From Lachnospiraceae bacterium (GTDB lineage: Bacteria > Bacillota > Clostridia > Lachnospirales > Lachnospiraceae): a stretch of DNA of 31,846 nucleotides. The stretch is from contig CAAGPW010000282.1 in the NCBI GenBank assembly GCA_900771955.1, positions 1 to 31,846 on the forward strand, given 5' to 3'. Made by a program: the position numbers and the translations under genes. Shown here piece after piece: positions 16,050-24,795 of the stretch. A model generated the notes under the pieces. The model saw only the letters and a list, made by a program, of their open reading frames with translations, was not told where the DNA came from and did no database searches. Position 1 is the first letter of the stretch. Each line of letters begins with the position of its first letter.

Positions 16050-17405
16050 TTATCGTGCATCCCGGTCAACGTATTCCTTTTTGGATACCAGACTCTTATA
16101 AGCCGGACGAATGATACGGTCTGCTGAAATCAGTTCCTCGATTCGGTGTGCACTCCATCCGACGATACGTGCGATCGCAAAAAGCGGGGTGTAAAGCTCA
16201 ACCGGAATGCCAAGCATGTCATACACAAATCCGCTGTAGAAATCGACGTTCGGACTGACACCTTTATAGATCTTGCGCTCTTTTGCGATCAGCTCCGTTG
16301 CGATTTTCTCCACATTGTTGTAAAGCGTCATGTCCTCTTCTCTGCCCTTGTTGCTGGCGAGTTTTTCCACGAAATCCTTAAAGATTACTTCTCTGGGGTC
16401 AGACAGCGAATAAACCGCATGCCCCATACCGTAGACAAGTCCCTTGTGGTCAAATGCCTGTTTATTTAAGATCTTATCAATATATGCACGGATCGCATCT
16501 TCATCTTCTGCATCCGGCACATGCCCACGGACATCCTCCATCATTTTCATAACCATAATATTGGCACCACCGTGCTTTTTTCCTTTCAGGGAAGAAAGCG
16601 CCGCTGCGATTGCAGAATAGGTGTCCGAGCCGGAGGAGGTTACAACACGCGTTGTAAATGTCGAGTTATTTCCACCGCCATGTTCCATATGAAGCAGCAA
16701 TGCAACGTCCAGTACATTTGCTTCCAGATGTGAGAACTGCATATCCGGCCGCAGCATCCGTAAAAAGTTCTCAGCAATCGAGAGGTTCGGATCCGGTCTG
16801 TGAATATACATACTGTCATTATTTTCATAATGATTATAGGCATGATAGGCATATACTGCCATCATCGGAAAGAGACTGATCAACTGGATGCTCTGGCGCA
16901 GCACATTGCTGATGGAAAGATCCGCTGTGGCATCATCATAGGAAGCCAGTGTCAGCACACTTCGTGTGATGGAATTCATGATATCATGGCTCGGCGCTTT
17001 CATGATGACATCTCTTGTAAAATTTGTTGGCATTTCCATACAGTCTGCAATGATCTTTCGGAACTCATTTAACTCTCTGGTAGACGGCAGTTCTCCGAAT
17101 AACAGAAGATATGCCCCCTCCTCAAAAATAAACCGTCTGTTTTTGCTGCCCTTTACCAGATCCTTTACGTCATAGCCGCGGTATAAAAGCTGACCGTCAC
17201 ACGGAATCTGCTTTCCATCTACATTTTTAAATGCAGTGATCTCGGAAATATTGGTAAGTCCGGTCAGGACACCCTTTCCGTTTTCATCACGCAGTCCGCG
17301 CTTTACCCCATACTCCTGATACAGTTCTTTTGAAACAGCGTCGTTTTTCATGCACAGATGTTCCACATTTTTTGCATAGTCAATTGCATTGTCGCGATTT
17401 CCCAT
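16050..17405 (-). CDS. gltA: citrate/2-methylcitrate synthase
   Basis: 451-aa citrate synthase family enzyme (acetyl-CoA + oxaloacetate to citrate). The catalytic triad is seen as His278 (KKHGGAN), His329 (GMGHAVY) and Asp388 (NVDFYSG); the GGNNSTF block is also typical. Citrate versus 2-methylcitrate preference cannot be told from sequence alone. No aconitase or isocitrate dehydrogenase gene is next to it; instead a MarR-type regulator lies 35 nt upstream on the same strand, with no terminator between, so the two are probably one operon. Confidence 0.93.
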   Translation of the reverse strand: MGNRDNAIDYAKNVEHLCMKNDAVSKELYQEYGVKRGLRDENGKGVLTGLTNISEITAFKNVDGKQIPCDGQLLYRGYDVKDLVKGSKNRRFIFEEGAYLLLFGELPSTRELNEFRKIIADCMEMPTNFTRDVIMKAPSHDIMNSITRSVLTLASYDDATADLSISNVLRQSIQLISLFPMMAVYAYHAYNHYENNDSMYIHRPDPNLSIAENFLRMLRPDMQFSHLEANVLDVALLLHMEHGGGNNSTFTTRVVTSSGSDTYSAIAAALSSLKGKKHGGANIMVMKMMEDVRGHVPDAEDEDAIRAYIDKILNKQAFDHKGLVYGMGHAVYSLSDPREVIFKDFVEKLASNKGREEDMTLYNNVEKIATELIAKERKIYKGVSPNVDFYSGFVYDMLGIPVELYTPLFAIARIVGWSAHRIEELISADRIIRPAYKSLVSKKEYVDRDAR

Positions 17406-17440
17406 TCGTCACCTAATCCTTTCTAGTCAGTTACCTGTAG

Positions 17441-17881
17441 TTACAATTTTCCCAATTCCTCCGTAATATTCCGCTGCATTCTGCCGCAGATCTCTTCCAG
17501 ATAATTTCTTTCTTCTTCGGTAATTCCACGAAGCAGAATCTGCCAGCATTCTTCATGCACTTTCATAAAATCCTCGATCACTGCATTTGATTTCTCCATG
17601 ATATAAATGTGGTTAAACCGATGATCCGATCTGTCCTCATGCAGCCGGATAAATCCCTGGGCTTTCAGATTCTCGATAGATTTTGAGACATGCGCTTTTG
17701 AGATATGCTTCTGTCCCATAATATCCTTTGCAGTGTCTCCGTAATGCCCGCTTGCCAGATAGGCTAAAATGTCCAGTTCTATCTTGCGCAGTCCATATTT
17801 GTGCATCAGCGGTTCAGACTTTTTTTCCAGCAGTTTTTTTAATTCTGCCCCTAATGTCAGCACTTCGTATTCCTTATACAT
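17441..17881 (-). CDS. MarR-family transcriptional regulator
   Basis: 146 aa with a winged helix-turn-helix (about 32-90; LDILAYLASGHYGDTAKDIMGQKHISKAHVSKSIENLKAQGFI, then the wing EDRSDHRFNHIYIMEK) flanked by helices for dimerisation. No Cys-based redox sensor pair is obvious. It is preceded by a consensus promoter with a 20-bp inverted repeat over the start point, the typical arrangement for autorepression. Likely target: its own operon with citrate synthase. The ligand is unknown. Confidence 0.9.
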   Translation of the reverse strand: MYKEYEVLTLGAELKKLLEKKSEPLMHKYGLRKIELDILAYLASGHYGDTAKDIMGQKHISKAHVSKSIENLKAQGFIRLHEDRSDHRFNHIYIMEKSNAVIEDFMKVHEECWQILLRGITEEERNYLEEICGRMQRNITEELGKL

Positions 17882-17900
17882 ATCTTTGTGTTCTCCGTTG

Positions 17901-17954
17901 TTGGTTCACTTGTGAACTAATTAAAATTATACCGTTACAGAAAAGGGATGTCAA
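17901..17954 (-). promoter_or_regulatory. consensus promoter plus MarR operator
   Basis: On the minus strand TTGACA (17954-17949), 17-bp spacer, TATAAT (17931-17926). Immediately downstream, 17901-17920 is an inverted repeat with GTTCAC / GTGAAC cores around a TT centre and one mismatch in the outer arms. It covers the expected transcription start, so repression is expected. Confidence 0.85.
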
Positions 17955-17980
17955 GAAATTTCCAAAGCGCCGGAAACAGA

Positions 17981-18013
17981 AAAGACTGTACACCCTTTTG
18001 GTACACAGTCTTT
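17981..18013 (-). terminator. terminator of histidine operon
   Basis: AAAGACTGT (17981-17989) pairs with ACAGTCTTT (18005-18013), with an inner ACC/GGT pairing; on the minus strand a T-rich TCTGTTT follows. It lies 18 nt after the stop of the his fusion gene. Confidence 0.75.
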
Positions 18014-18030
18014 CGTACATGCAGCCCGTT

Positions 18031-19311
18031 TTATCTCTGCGATAATTCCGCTGTAATCTCTTCCCAGGTGACACCCTTTTCCACCATGAGAACCATGATA
18101 TGATAGAGAAAATCTGAAATCTCGTATTTGATCTCTTCCGGGTCCGGATTCTTGGCGGCGATCACGATCTCCGTACACTCTTCTCCACATTTTTTTAATA
18201 TCTTGTCAATGCCCTTGTCAAACAGATAATTTGTATAGGAGCCTTCTCTCGGATGCTCTTTGCGGTCGGCGATCACGTTGTAGACCGTCTCTAAAACCTT
18301 AAGCGGATTTTTTTCCACATACTCCTTTTTGATGATCTCATTGAAAAAGCAGGTGCGGTTTCCGGTGTGGCATGCAGCTCCGATCTGGGAAACTCTTGCA
18401 AGCAGCGTGTCATAATCGCAGTCTGCCGTTAAGGACTTCACATACTGAATATGACCGGATGTCATGCCTTTGATCCAGAGTTCCTGTCTGCTTCTGCTGT
18501 AATAGGTCATTTTTCCGATTTTAATCGTGGTGTTGAACGCTTCATCGTTCATGTAGGCAAGCATCAGTACATCGTTGGTCTTATAGTCCTGCACGATGAC
18601 AGGAACCATGCCGTCTGAATTTAACTTTAAGTCTGACCACTGAACCGCAGGTTCAAAATTATCCATTTTGATCCCGGCTTCCCTGCAGTCTGCCTTTAAC
18701 TCCATCACGTCAATCTCCGGATGCCCGATAAAATCGCCCATGATACCACGCACATTCTCTTTTTTTAATACCTCTATGATGCCATCCGCCTCATAGCTGT
18801 CAGTCTGCACAATATAAGGAATTGGTGTAACATTTTCAACTGCTTCCACAATTGCCGCATCCATCAGGACAAGTTCATGGAACATCTCTGTCATCTCTGC
18901 ATGATGCTTAAAAATATAGTCCACATTCTCAATGGATAAAAGCATCTTGTCCTTGCCAAAACGTTTGCTGCCTTCATCCGCAAGCTGCGCTGTCTCAGGC
19001 TTCGATGCATTCAAAACGACCTGCTTGCAGCCGGCATAAAGGATCTTCTTAATATCCTCGAGACGGTTAATGTTTCCACCCGCACAGATCGGGATCTCAA
19101 TATTCTGTGCCAGTTTTTTGATCGTCTGGATATTTTTTTCGTGTTCCCTGTCATCCTCAGACAGATCATAGATAATGATCTTGTCAATGCCGCTGTCGTT
19201 ATACAGACGTACCTTGGCATGCAGGCTTCCTGCCGATGTAAAATCCGAAAAACCTTTTACAGCCGCTCCATCCTTTAAATATAATGTTGATACAATGGTC
19301 TTTTTTTCCAT
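18031..19311 (-). CDS. hisIE: fusion: HisF/HisA-like barrel + HisI + HisE
   Basis: 426 aa with three parts. Residues 1-205 are a HisA/HisF-like TIM barrel (LKDGAAVKG with Asp14; AGGNINRLEDIKKIL phosphate-binding loop). Residues about 223-323 are HisI, phosphoribosyl-AMP cyclohydrolase (DCDYD at 297-301, CHTGNRTC at 314-321, metal-binding). Residues about 338-424 are HisE, phosphoribosyl-ATP pyrophosphatase (GEECTE, EISDFLYH). HisI/HisE perform steps 2 and 3 of histidine synthesis. The barrel's second catalytic Asp of HisF appears to be Glu128 (LLSIEN), so it may not be a working cyclase (inference). Last gene of the operon, 13 nt after hisB; ATG 19311, AAAGG before it. Confidence 0.9.
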   Translation of the reverse strand: MEKKTIVSTLYLKDGAAVKGFSDFTSAGSLHAKVRLYNDSGIDKIIIYDLSEDDREHEKNIQTIKKLAQNIEIPICAGGNINRLEDIKKILYAGCKQVVLNASKPETAQLADEGSKRFGKDKMLLSIENVDYIFKHHAEMTEMFHELVLMDAAIVEAVENVTPIPYIVQTDSYEADGIIEVLKKENVRGIMGDFIGHPEIDVMELKADCREAGIKMDNFEPAVQWSDLKLNSDGMVPVIVQDYKTNDVLMLAYMNDEAFNTTIKIGKMTYYSRSRQELWIKGMTSGHIQYVKSLTADCDYDTLLARVSQIGAACHTGNRTCFFNEIIKKEYVEKNPLKVLETVYNVIADRKEHPREGSYTNYLFDKGIDKILKKCGEECTEIVIAAKNPDPEEIKYEISDFLYHIMVLMVEKGVTWEEITAELSQR

Positions 19312-19324
19312 AAAATACTACCTT

Positions 19325-19912
19325 TTACAAACTGCCTTTCGTCGATAAAATATCTGTGATCCGCGGATCAAATCCGGTCGCTTCATCCAGCGCTCTGGCA
19401 AAAGCCTTGAACATTGCCTCGATCATATGATGATTGTTCCCTGCGGAAAGTACCTTGATGTGGAGGTTCATCCCGGCAGAGTAGGAAATTGCATAGAAAA
19501 ATTCCTTTACCATTTCCGTGTCCATATAACCCACGCGGTCTGTTGTAAATTCCCCGTCAAAAGAAAGATAAGGACGCCCTGATATATCAATGGCACAAAG
19601 CACTAATGTCTCATCCATCGGCAGAATACAGCTTCCGAAACGCTTCATGCCTTTTTTGTCACCGACTGCCTCTTTGATCGCTGTCCCAAGAACGATTCCG
19701 GTATCCTCGATCGTATGATGGCAGTCCACGATCAGATCACCCTTTACGCTCACATCAAGATCGAACATGCCATGTCTGGAAAAGCCCTCCAGCATATGGT
19801 CAAAAAAGCCGATTCCGGTGTCCACGTTATATTTTCCGCTGCCATCCAGATTTAAGGTAAGTGCAATATCCGTCTCTTTCGTTGCTCTTTTGCAGTTTGC
19901 GATACGTTCCAT
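19325..19912 (-). CDS. hisB: imidazoleglycerol-phosphate dehydratase
   Basis: 195-aa monofunctional HisB (no phosphatase domain), step 6 of histidine synthesis. The two manganese-binding repeats are visible: DCHHTIEDTGI and SAGNNHHMIEAMFKAFARAL; GIGFFDHML is also conserved. ATG 19912, AAGGAG 7 nt upstream. 12 nt after hisD. Confidence 0.97.
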   Translation of the reverse strand: MERIANCKRATKETDIALTLNLDGSGKYNVDTGIGFFDHMLEGFSRHGMFDLDVSVKGDLIVDCHHTIEDTGIVLGTAIKEAVGDKKGMKRFGSCILPMDETLVLCAIDISGRPYLSFDGEFTTDRVGYMDTEMVKEFFYAISYSAGMNLHIKVLSAGNNHHMIEAMFKAFARALDEATGFDPRITDILSTKGSL

Positions 19913-19924
19913 AGTCTGTCTCCT

Positions 19925-21226
19925 TCAGTCTTTTTTATCTTCAAATCTTACACGGATCGAATTTGCATGTGCAGTGAGCTGTTCACACTCTGCAAACTGT
20001 ACAATATCCGGATAAACCGGTTCCAAAGCTTCTCTTGAGTAGGAAATGATACTGGATTTCTTTACAAACGCATCCACGCCAAGCGGGGAGAAGAACTTTG
20101 CTGTTCCGTTGGTCGGAAGTACATGGTTCGGTCCTGCAAAGTAATCTCCAAGCGGTTCACTGCTGTATTCACCGAGGAAGATGGCTCCGGCGTTGCGGAT
20201 CTTGGTCATCGTCTCAAATGGATTTACCGTGATGATCTCAAGGTGTTCCGGTGCAATTTCATTTGCAGTTGCGATCGCTGTCTCCATATCATCCGCAACC
20301 AGAATATAACCAAACTGATCGAGCGATTTCTGGATGATCTCTTTTCTGGAGAGCACAGCGACAAAGCCGTCCACTTCCTTTGAAACCTCTTCTGCCAGCT
20401 TCTGACTGGTCGTTACAAGGATCGCAGAAGCCATCTCGTCATGCTCTGCCTGTGAAAGCAGGTCTGCTGCAACATAGCGCGCATTTGCAGTCTCATCTGC
20501 AAGGACAAGAATCTCACTCGGGCCTGCGATCGAATCGATGCTGACATAGCCAAACACTGCTTTTTTTGCGAGCGCAACATAAATGTTGCCAGGTCCTACG
20601 ATCTTATCCACCTTCGGAATACTTTCTGTCCCAAAGGCAAGTGCTGCAATTGCCTGCGCTCCGCCGACTTTGTATATCTTATCCGCACCTGCTTCTTTTG
20701 CCGCAACAAGTGTGGACGGATTAACCTTTCCATCACGTCCTGGCGGAGTGGTCATAATGATCTCATCGACGCCTGCGACCTTTGCCGGGACAATGTTCAT
20801 AAGCACAGATGACGGATAAACGGCTTTTCCACCAGGAACATAAACGCCCACACGCTGAAGCGGTGTTACCTTCTGACCCAGGATCGATCCGTTGTCCTCA
20901 GTTGCGATCCAGCTGTTCTGCTTTTGTTTTTCATGGTAGGAACGGATGTTGACCAGAGCCTTTCGCATTACATTAAGAAGAGTTTCATCCACTTTCTCAT
21001 AGGCTTCTTTGATCTCCTCATCCGTCACTAAAATATTGTCGGCATTGATGTCGGCTCCGTCAAATTTCTTTGAATATTCAAAAATAGCTTTATCCTTGTT
21101 TTTTCGAACATTTGCAACAATTTCAGCAACACTGCCTTCAAAATCGCCGTAGTTGTTCGGGCTGCGCTTTAATAAATTTTCCAGAATGTTGTCGGTAGCT
21201 TCTTTGGTTAAGTTTACAATTCTCAT
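19925..21226 (-). CDS. hisD: histidinol dehydrogenase
   Basis: 433-aa zinc enzyme making histidine from histidinol in two NAD-dependent oxidations (last steps of the pathway). Family blocks: YVPGGKAVYPSSVLMN, GPGNIYVALAKK, IAGPSEILVLAD, LLSQAEHDE (catalytic His and metal ligands), APEHLE and GPNHVLPT. ATG 21226 with AAGGAAG upstream. 21 nt after hisG. Confidence 0.97.
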   Translation of the reverse strand: MRIVNLTKEATDNILENLLKRSPNNYGDFEGSVAEIVANVRKNKDKAIFEYSKKFDGADINADNILVTDEEIKEAYEKVDETLLNVMRKALVNIRSYHEKQKQNSWIATEDNGSILGQKVTPLQRVGVYVPGGKAVYPSSVLMNIVPAKVAGVDEIIMTTPPGRDGKVNPSTLVAAKEAGADKIYKVGGAQAIAALAFGTESIPKVDKIVGPGNIYVALAKKAVFGYVSIDSIAGPSEILVLADETANARYVAADLLSQAEHDEMASAILVTTSQKLAEEVSKEVDGFVAVLSRKEIIQKSLDQFGYILVADDMETAIATANEIAPEHLEIITVNPFETMTKIRNAGAIFLGEYSSEPLGDYFAGPNHVLPTNGTAKFFSPLGVDAFVKKSSIISYSREALEPVYPDIVQFAECEQLTAHANSIRVRFEDKKD

Positions 21227-21247
21227 ATCAGATCAACTTCCTTTCCT

Positions 21248-21892
21248 TTAATTCTCCCTGATTACCTGTTTTAAGTCCGTGATCAGCTTTGTGATCCGCT
21301 CATTTTCCATCTTCATGCTGACCTGATTCACAACCATGCGGGCGGACAACGGGCATACTTCCTCCAATACCACAAGTCCGTTTTCCCTTAAGGTAGAACC
21401 GGTCTCAACGATATCACAGATGACCTCGGAAAGTCCTACGATCGGTGCAAGCTCGATCGAACCATTTAACTTAATGATCTCAACGGTCTGATGCTTTTTA
21501 TTATAGAAATAATCCTTTGCAATGCGCGGATATTTGGTTGCGACACGGATCTGTTCATGATGCTTTAACAGTTCCTTTGCCTCCGCCGGTCCACAGATGC
21601 ACATACGGCATTTTCCAAATCCAAGATCCAGCACTTCATAAATATTTCTGGCTTCTTCCAGGATCGTATCCTTGCCAACGATTCCGATATCGGCTGCGCC
21701 ATACTCGACATAGGTCGGTACGTCCGGTCCCTTCGCAAGAAAGAAACGCAGCTTGTACTCTTCATTTACGAAGATCAGCTTACGCGTATTTTTATCCTTC
21801 ATCTCCTCACAGGTGATGCCGATCTTTTCAAACGTTTCCAGTGTCTTATTTGCAAGACGTCCCTTACCTAAAGCGAACGTTAAGTATCTCAT
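21248..21892 (-). CDS. hisG: ATP phosphoribosyltransferase, short form
   Basis: HisG short form (214 aa), the committed step of histidine synthesis; lacks the C-terminal regulatory domain and needs HisZ, encoded just upstream. Motifs: ALGKGRLANKTLE start, GAADIGIVGKD, VEIIKLNGSIELAP and the PRPP loop DIVETGSTLRENGL. Two ATGs are possible: 21901 (217 aa) and 21892. I chose 21892 because the AGGAA spacing is better and the protein then begins MRYLTFALGKGRL; the first remains possible with GGGGA as the site. Confidence 0.94.
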   Translation of the reverse strand: MRYLTFALGKGRLANKTLETFEKIGITCEEMKDKNTRKLIFVNEEYKLRFFLAKGPDVPTYVEYGAADIGIVGKDTILEEARNIYEVLDLGFGKCRMCICGPAEAKELLKHHEQIRVATKYPRIAKDYFYNKKHQTVEIIKLNGSIELAPIVGLSEVICDIVETGSTLRENGLVVLEEVCPLSARMVVNQVSMKMENERITKLITDLKQVIREN

Positions 21893-21904
21893 GTCTTCCA
21901 TTTC

Positions 21905-23098
21905 CTATTCCCCAATCTTATATGTAATCTGCGTAATGCCTGTTCTTTTTGCATAAGCCTCATAATCTGCTTTTTTATGTGCAGTGTCATACGGAATCAG
22001 TTCCACAAAGTTTCCGCTTTTTCGCAGTACACCTGCCTGTTCGATCACTTCTCTTTTATGAGCTTCATCATAAACAAAAAGCTGCGTTGCATTTTCGGTC
22101 TGGACCGTGATCTTCTGTCTGGATAATGCCGCTAACAGCTGATCGATCACAACTGCAAAACCGATCGCCGGAGACTCTTTTCCGAAATGGGTTAAAAGTG
22201 CATCATAACGTCCGCCCTTTACGATCGGTTCTCCACTGCCAAAGGTGTAACCTGCAAAAATAATTCCCGTATAATAATGATATTTGCTGATCACACTGAG
22301 TTCATAGGATACATACTTGTCCACACCGTAAAGCTTTAAGACTTCATCTAATTTCTCAAGGCGTTCTAACGCCTGTAAGATACGGTCATAACCCGCTGCA
22401 AGACGTTTTACCTCCGCCAGATCCTCCGCAGAATTATAAAAGGCACCAATCTTACCAAAGATCTGCTTTAACTCCGGGCTTAAGGAAAGGTCTGCAACAA
22501 ATTCCTCCACACCGAAAAAGTTCTTGTTTGCGATCAGGTCCTTTAACTCTTCCTCACTGTCCTCATCAAGTCCTGCAGCATCCATGAGCCCCTGCAGGAA
22601 CTCGGCATGTCCGATACCAAGCTGAAACTCCTTTAAGCCGGAAGTAAGCAGGCATTCCACAGCCATCGCAATGATCTCCGCATCCGCATCCACGGAATCA
22701 TCACCGATCAGTTCTGCACCAAGCTGTGTATTCTCCTTCAAGCGTCCCTGATAGCTGTTGTTATTGATGAACGTGTTTCCCATATAGCAGAGACGGATCG
22801 GCAGATCCTCATCCATATAATATTTTACGGCGCATCGCGCGATCGAAGGCGTAATATCCGGCCGGAGCACCAACGTATTGCCTTCCCGGTCAAAAAACTT
22901 ATAGAGTTCTCTCGATGGGATCGTTCCGATCTCTTTTCCAAATATATCAAAAAACTCAAAGGTCGGGGTCTCTATGAAATGATAGCCGTAGCTTTTTAAT
23001 GTACTGCGCAGATGATCCTGCAGCACCATTTTCTTTTCACATTCCCCGTTGTAAATATCCCGGACTCCCTCCGGCGTATGAAGTAACTGCTGTCTCAT
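21905..23098 (-). CDS. hisZ: ATP phosphoribosyltransferase regulatory subunit
   Basis: 397-aa class II histidyl-tRNA synthetase paralogue that forms a complex with short HisG and carries histidine feedback inhibition. Class II-like blocks: TPEGVRDIYNGE, LVLRPDITPSIAR, QLGAELIG; the C-terminus after about 320 lacks a standard HisRS anticodon-binding domain, separating it from HisS. First gene of the operon; stop 3-12 nt before hisG. A consensus promoter lies about 90 nt upstream. Confidence 0.93.
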   Translation of the reverse strand: MRQQLLHTPEGVRDIYNGECEKKMVLQDHLRSTLKSYGYHFIETPTFEFFDIFGKEIGTIPSRELYKFFDREGNTLVLRPDITPSIARCAVKYYMDEDLPIRLCYMGNTFINNNSYQGRLKENTQLGAELIGDDSVDADAEIIAMAVECLLTSGLKEFQLGIGHAEFLQGLMDAAGLDEDSEEELKDLIANKNFFGVEEFVADLSLSPELKQIFGKIGAFYNSAEDLAEVKRLAAGYDRILQALERLEKLDEVLKLYGVDKYVSYELSVISKYHYYTGIIFAGYTFGSGEPIVKGGRYDALLTHFGKESPAIGFAVVIDQLLAALSRQKITVQTENATQLFVYDEAHKREVIEQAGVLRKSGNFVELIPYDTAHKKADYEAYAKRTGITQITYKIGE

Positions 23099-23184
23099 AA
23101 AATCCTCAAATCCCTTTCGTAGCTGTATTTTTTGTCAGTCACTTTAGCGTGCTACCATGTTACCACGTCAAAATGCTTATCCTA

Positions 23185-23213
23185 TTATATCCAGTAACCG
23201 CTAAAATGTCAAT
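23185..23213 (-). promoter_or_regulatory. consensus promoter of histidine operon
   Basis: On the minus strand TTGACA (23213-23208), exactly 17 bp, TATAAT (23190-23185). The -35 overlaps the last codons/stop of recU. The leader to hisZ is about 80 nt: too short for a T-box, and none of the T-box consensus is seen. Confidence 0.88.
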
Positions 23214-23742
23214 CCCTCATATCCAGATCCTTCTGCAGTCCGTTTAAGTACGGCACCAGGACGCCGCGTTCCACAGATAAAAAAAAGGCGGAATCCAGCT
23301 CGTCATAACGAAAACTCTTGCGTCCGCCTTCCTTTGCACGATTCCAGTAGACCAGAAGTTCTGCAAGCCGCAGGTAATAAAATACGTCCCTTGCAGTAAA
23401 TGACACAAGAAAGAATGCGATACCGCCCTGCTTCTCAAAGTCTTCCATAAACTTCACCTGATGTTCATGGATATTCTGAAGCGGAAATGTGTCGGTATTG
23501 CATTCTTTCGCATCAAAACAGACCGGAATCCCCTGCACAGCGCCAATATAATCGACCGTACTCTTCTGGTCAAAATAGGCAAGTGTGATATGCCTTGTCT
23601 GTTTGTCAATATTGATCGGAGTGATCGGTGTCGGCACCTTCTGGATCAGTGCCAGCCCGTTCTCCAGATATTTTTCATTTGTCCGGTTTATAAATTCCTC
23701 TAAGGTTGAACCTCTTAAACCCCTTGAATTCCAGGTCGCCAT
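23209..23742 (-). CDS. recU: Holliday junction resolvase RecU
   Basis: 177-aa RecU, a PD-(D/E)xK nuclease that resolves four-way junctions in recombinational repair in Firmicutes. Family blocks: NSRGLRGSTLEEFIN, Asp64 in TVDYIG, Asp77-Ala-Lys79-Glu80 in FDAKE (B. subtilis has E at the first of these, so a conservative change), FPLQNIHEHQ, and a C-terminal YWNRAK segment. ATG 23742, GGGAGG 6 nt upstream. Its usual neighbour, a penicillin-binding protein gene, is absent; it lies between the his operon and an accessory ATP-binding regulator. It has its own promoter. Confidence 0.9.
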   Translation of the reverse strand: MATWNSRGLRGSTLEEFINRTNEKYLENGLALIQKVPTPITPINIDKQTRHITLAYFDQKSTVDYIGAVQGIPVCFDAKECNTDTFPLQNIHEHQVKFMEDFEKQGGIAFFLVSFTARDVFYYLRLAELLVYWNRAKEGGRKSFRYDELDSAFFLSVERGVLVPYLNGLQKDLDMRD

Positions 23743-23780
23743 GGTATCCTCCCAGCAATTTCAAATAATTCTCAAGGAAA

Positions 23781-23809
23781 ATTATACCGCAAGGAGAACA
23801 TTTGTGCAA
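23781..23809 (-). promoter_or_regulatory. recU promoter (module copy A)
   Basis: On the minus strand TTGCAC (23809-23804), 17-bp spacer, TATAAT (23786-23781). It is part of a conserved block (about 23778-23820) closely repeated upstream of the next gene (copy B). Confidence 0.75.
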
Positions 23810-23820
23810 CCGGGGAGGAA

Positions 23821-24795
23821 CTACCTGCGTGACGCTATATAACGTTGATTCTGGCTGTTCGGTTTATCGGGAATCATCATTGTAATAAGCCCTTGATCCA
23901 TCAACGGTTTTAAATACTTTTTTGTAAAGCTTTTTGCATTTTTATAACCGCAATATGCCATAATCTCTGATTTTTTTCGTGGTTCTTTGCAGTACGCAGT
24001 AATTTTTTCAGAAATACTGACTTGGGTGGTGACTTGGGTGGTGACTTGGGTGGCGACTTGGGTGGCGACTTGGGTGGCATCTATGACATGCTCCACATAC
24101 TTTCTATTTTTTAGCGTTGCATGAAGCATAAAAGCTTCCATATAATATTCCGGAGACGGCAGACCGGCTTTTTCCATTTCATTATATAACCGATCGATAC
24201 CTTCCCCATATTCACGTACATATTCATATTCATGAAGCACTTCTGCGATTTTAGGATTCCTTGAGAAATGAACCTGCCGCATATTATTTATTCTGACAAT
24301 TCCAGGTAAAGTGCCAGGACTTTCCACTGTAAAATGATCATCAAACATTTTTATCTGAATATCGGTGCCTTTAATGCTGTAATCTCTGTGAGCGATTGCA
24401 TTTACAATAATTTCTTTCCATGCAAATTCCGGATATTCAGAGTCGGTGACAAATTTTCCATCTTTTCCAAGATAAGTATGTTCTTTTATCTGATCCCGGA
24501 CAAAATCAATAGACTGTTCCACAATTTGAAGAGTCTGTGTTTCAATGCGAATTGTCGGTACGCAAAAATCAAACGGAGCCCGCAGAATCTCATTGATATT
24601 CGGTAAATAGTCATCAATTCCCGTAATTTTTCCATTGTCTTCAATGCCAATCGCCAGCAGTCCACCATCCGCATTCGCAAACGCTATTATCGGTGTGGCA
24701 ATCGCCGTTGCATCAATCCTCGCACTTTTACGATCAAATTCCTGTTTTTCTGTTGTAAAACACATATCTTCAATCGTCATTTTTCGAATATTCAT
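23821..24795 (-). CDS. AlbA/HATPase-type ATP-binding regulator, internally deleted
   Basis: 324 aa, COG2865-like. N-terminal AlbA_2 (Schlafen-type) nucleic-acid domain start (EKQEFDRKSARID...AFANADGGLLAIGIEDNGKITGI, 16-60), a HATPase-like part (EFAWKEIIVNAIAHRDYS, 123-140; YGEGIDRLYNEM, 196-207), a (TQVA/TQVT)5 linker at 241-259 and a C-terminal winged helix (262-324). From memory, full-length relatives have more than 100 residues between the FCVP and EQSIDFVRDQIKEHTYLG segments; here they are joined at about residue 82-92 (near 24530-24555). The deletion keeps frame. The AlbA domain is therefore probably broken. ATG 24795 has AAAGGAG at a long 12-nt spacing. Confidence 0.8.
   Translation of the reverse strand: MNIRKMTIEDMCFTTEKQEFDRKSARIDATAIATPIIAFANADGGLLAIGIEDNGKITGIDDYLPNINEILRAPFDFCVPTIRIETQTLQIVEQSIDFVRDQIKEHTYLGKDGKFVTDSEYPEFAWKEIIVNAIAHRDYSIKGTDIQIKMFDDHFTVESPGTLPGIVRINNMRQVHFSRNPKIAEVLHEYEYVREYGEGIDRLYNEMEKAGLPSPEYYMEAFMLHATLKNRKYVEHVIDATQVATQVATQVTTQVTTQVSISEKITAYCKEPRKKSEIMAYCGYKNAKSFTKKYLKPLMDQGLITMMIPDKPNSQNQRYIASRR
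24019..24078 (-). repeat. five 12-bp tandem repeats in coding linker
   Basis: Unit GACTTGGGTGGY repeated five times without interruption, coding Thr-Gln-Val-Ala/Thr on the minus strand. Copy changes would keep frame and alter linker length. Confidence 0.93.

Noticed and set aside
23099..23180. T-box or histidine leader peptide attenuator for the his operon
   Set aside because: Leader of only about 80 nt, no T-box core, no His-codon-rich ORF and no terminator hairpin.
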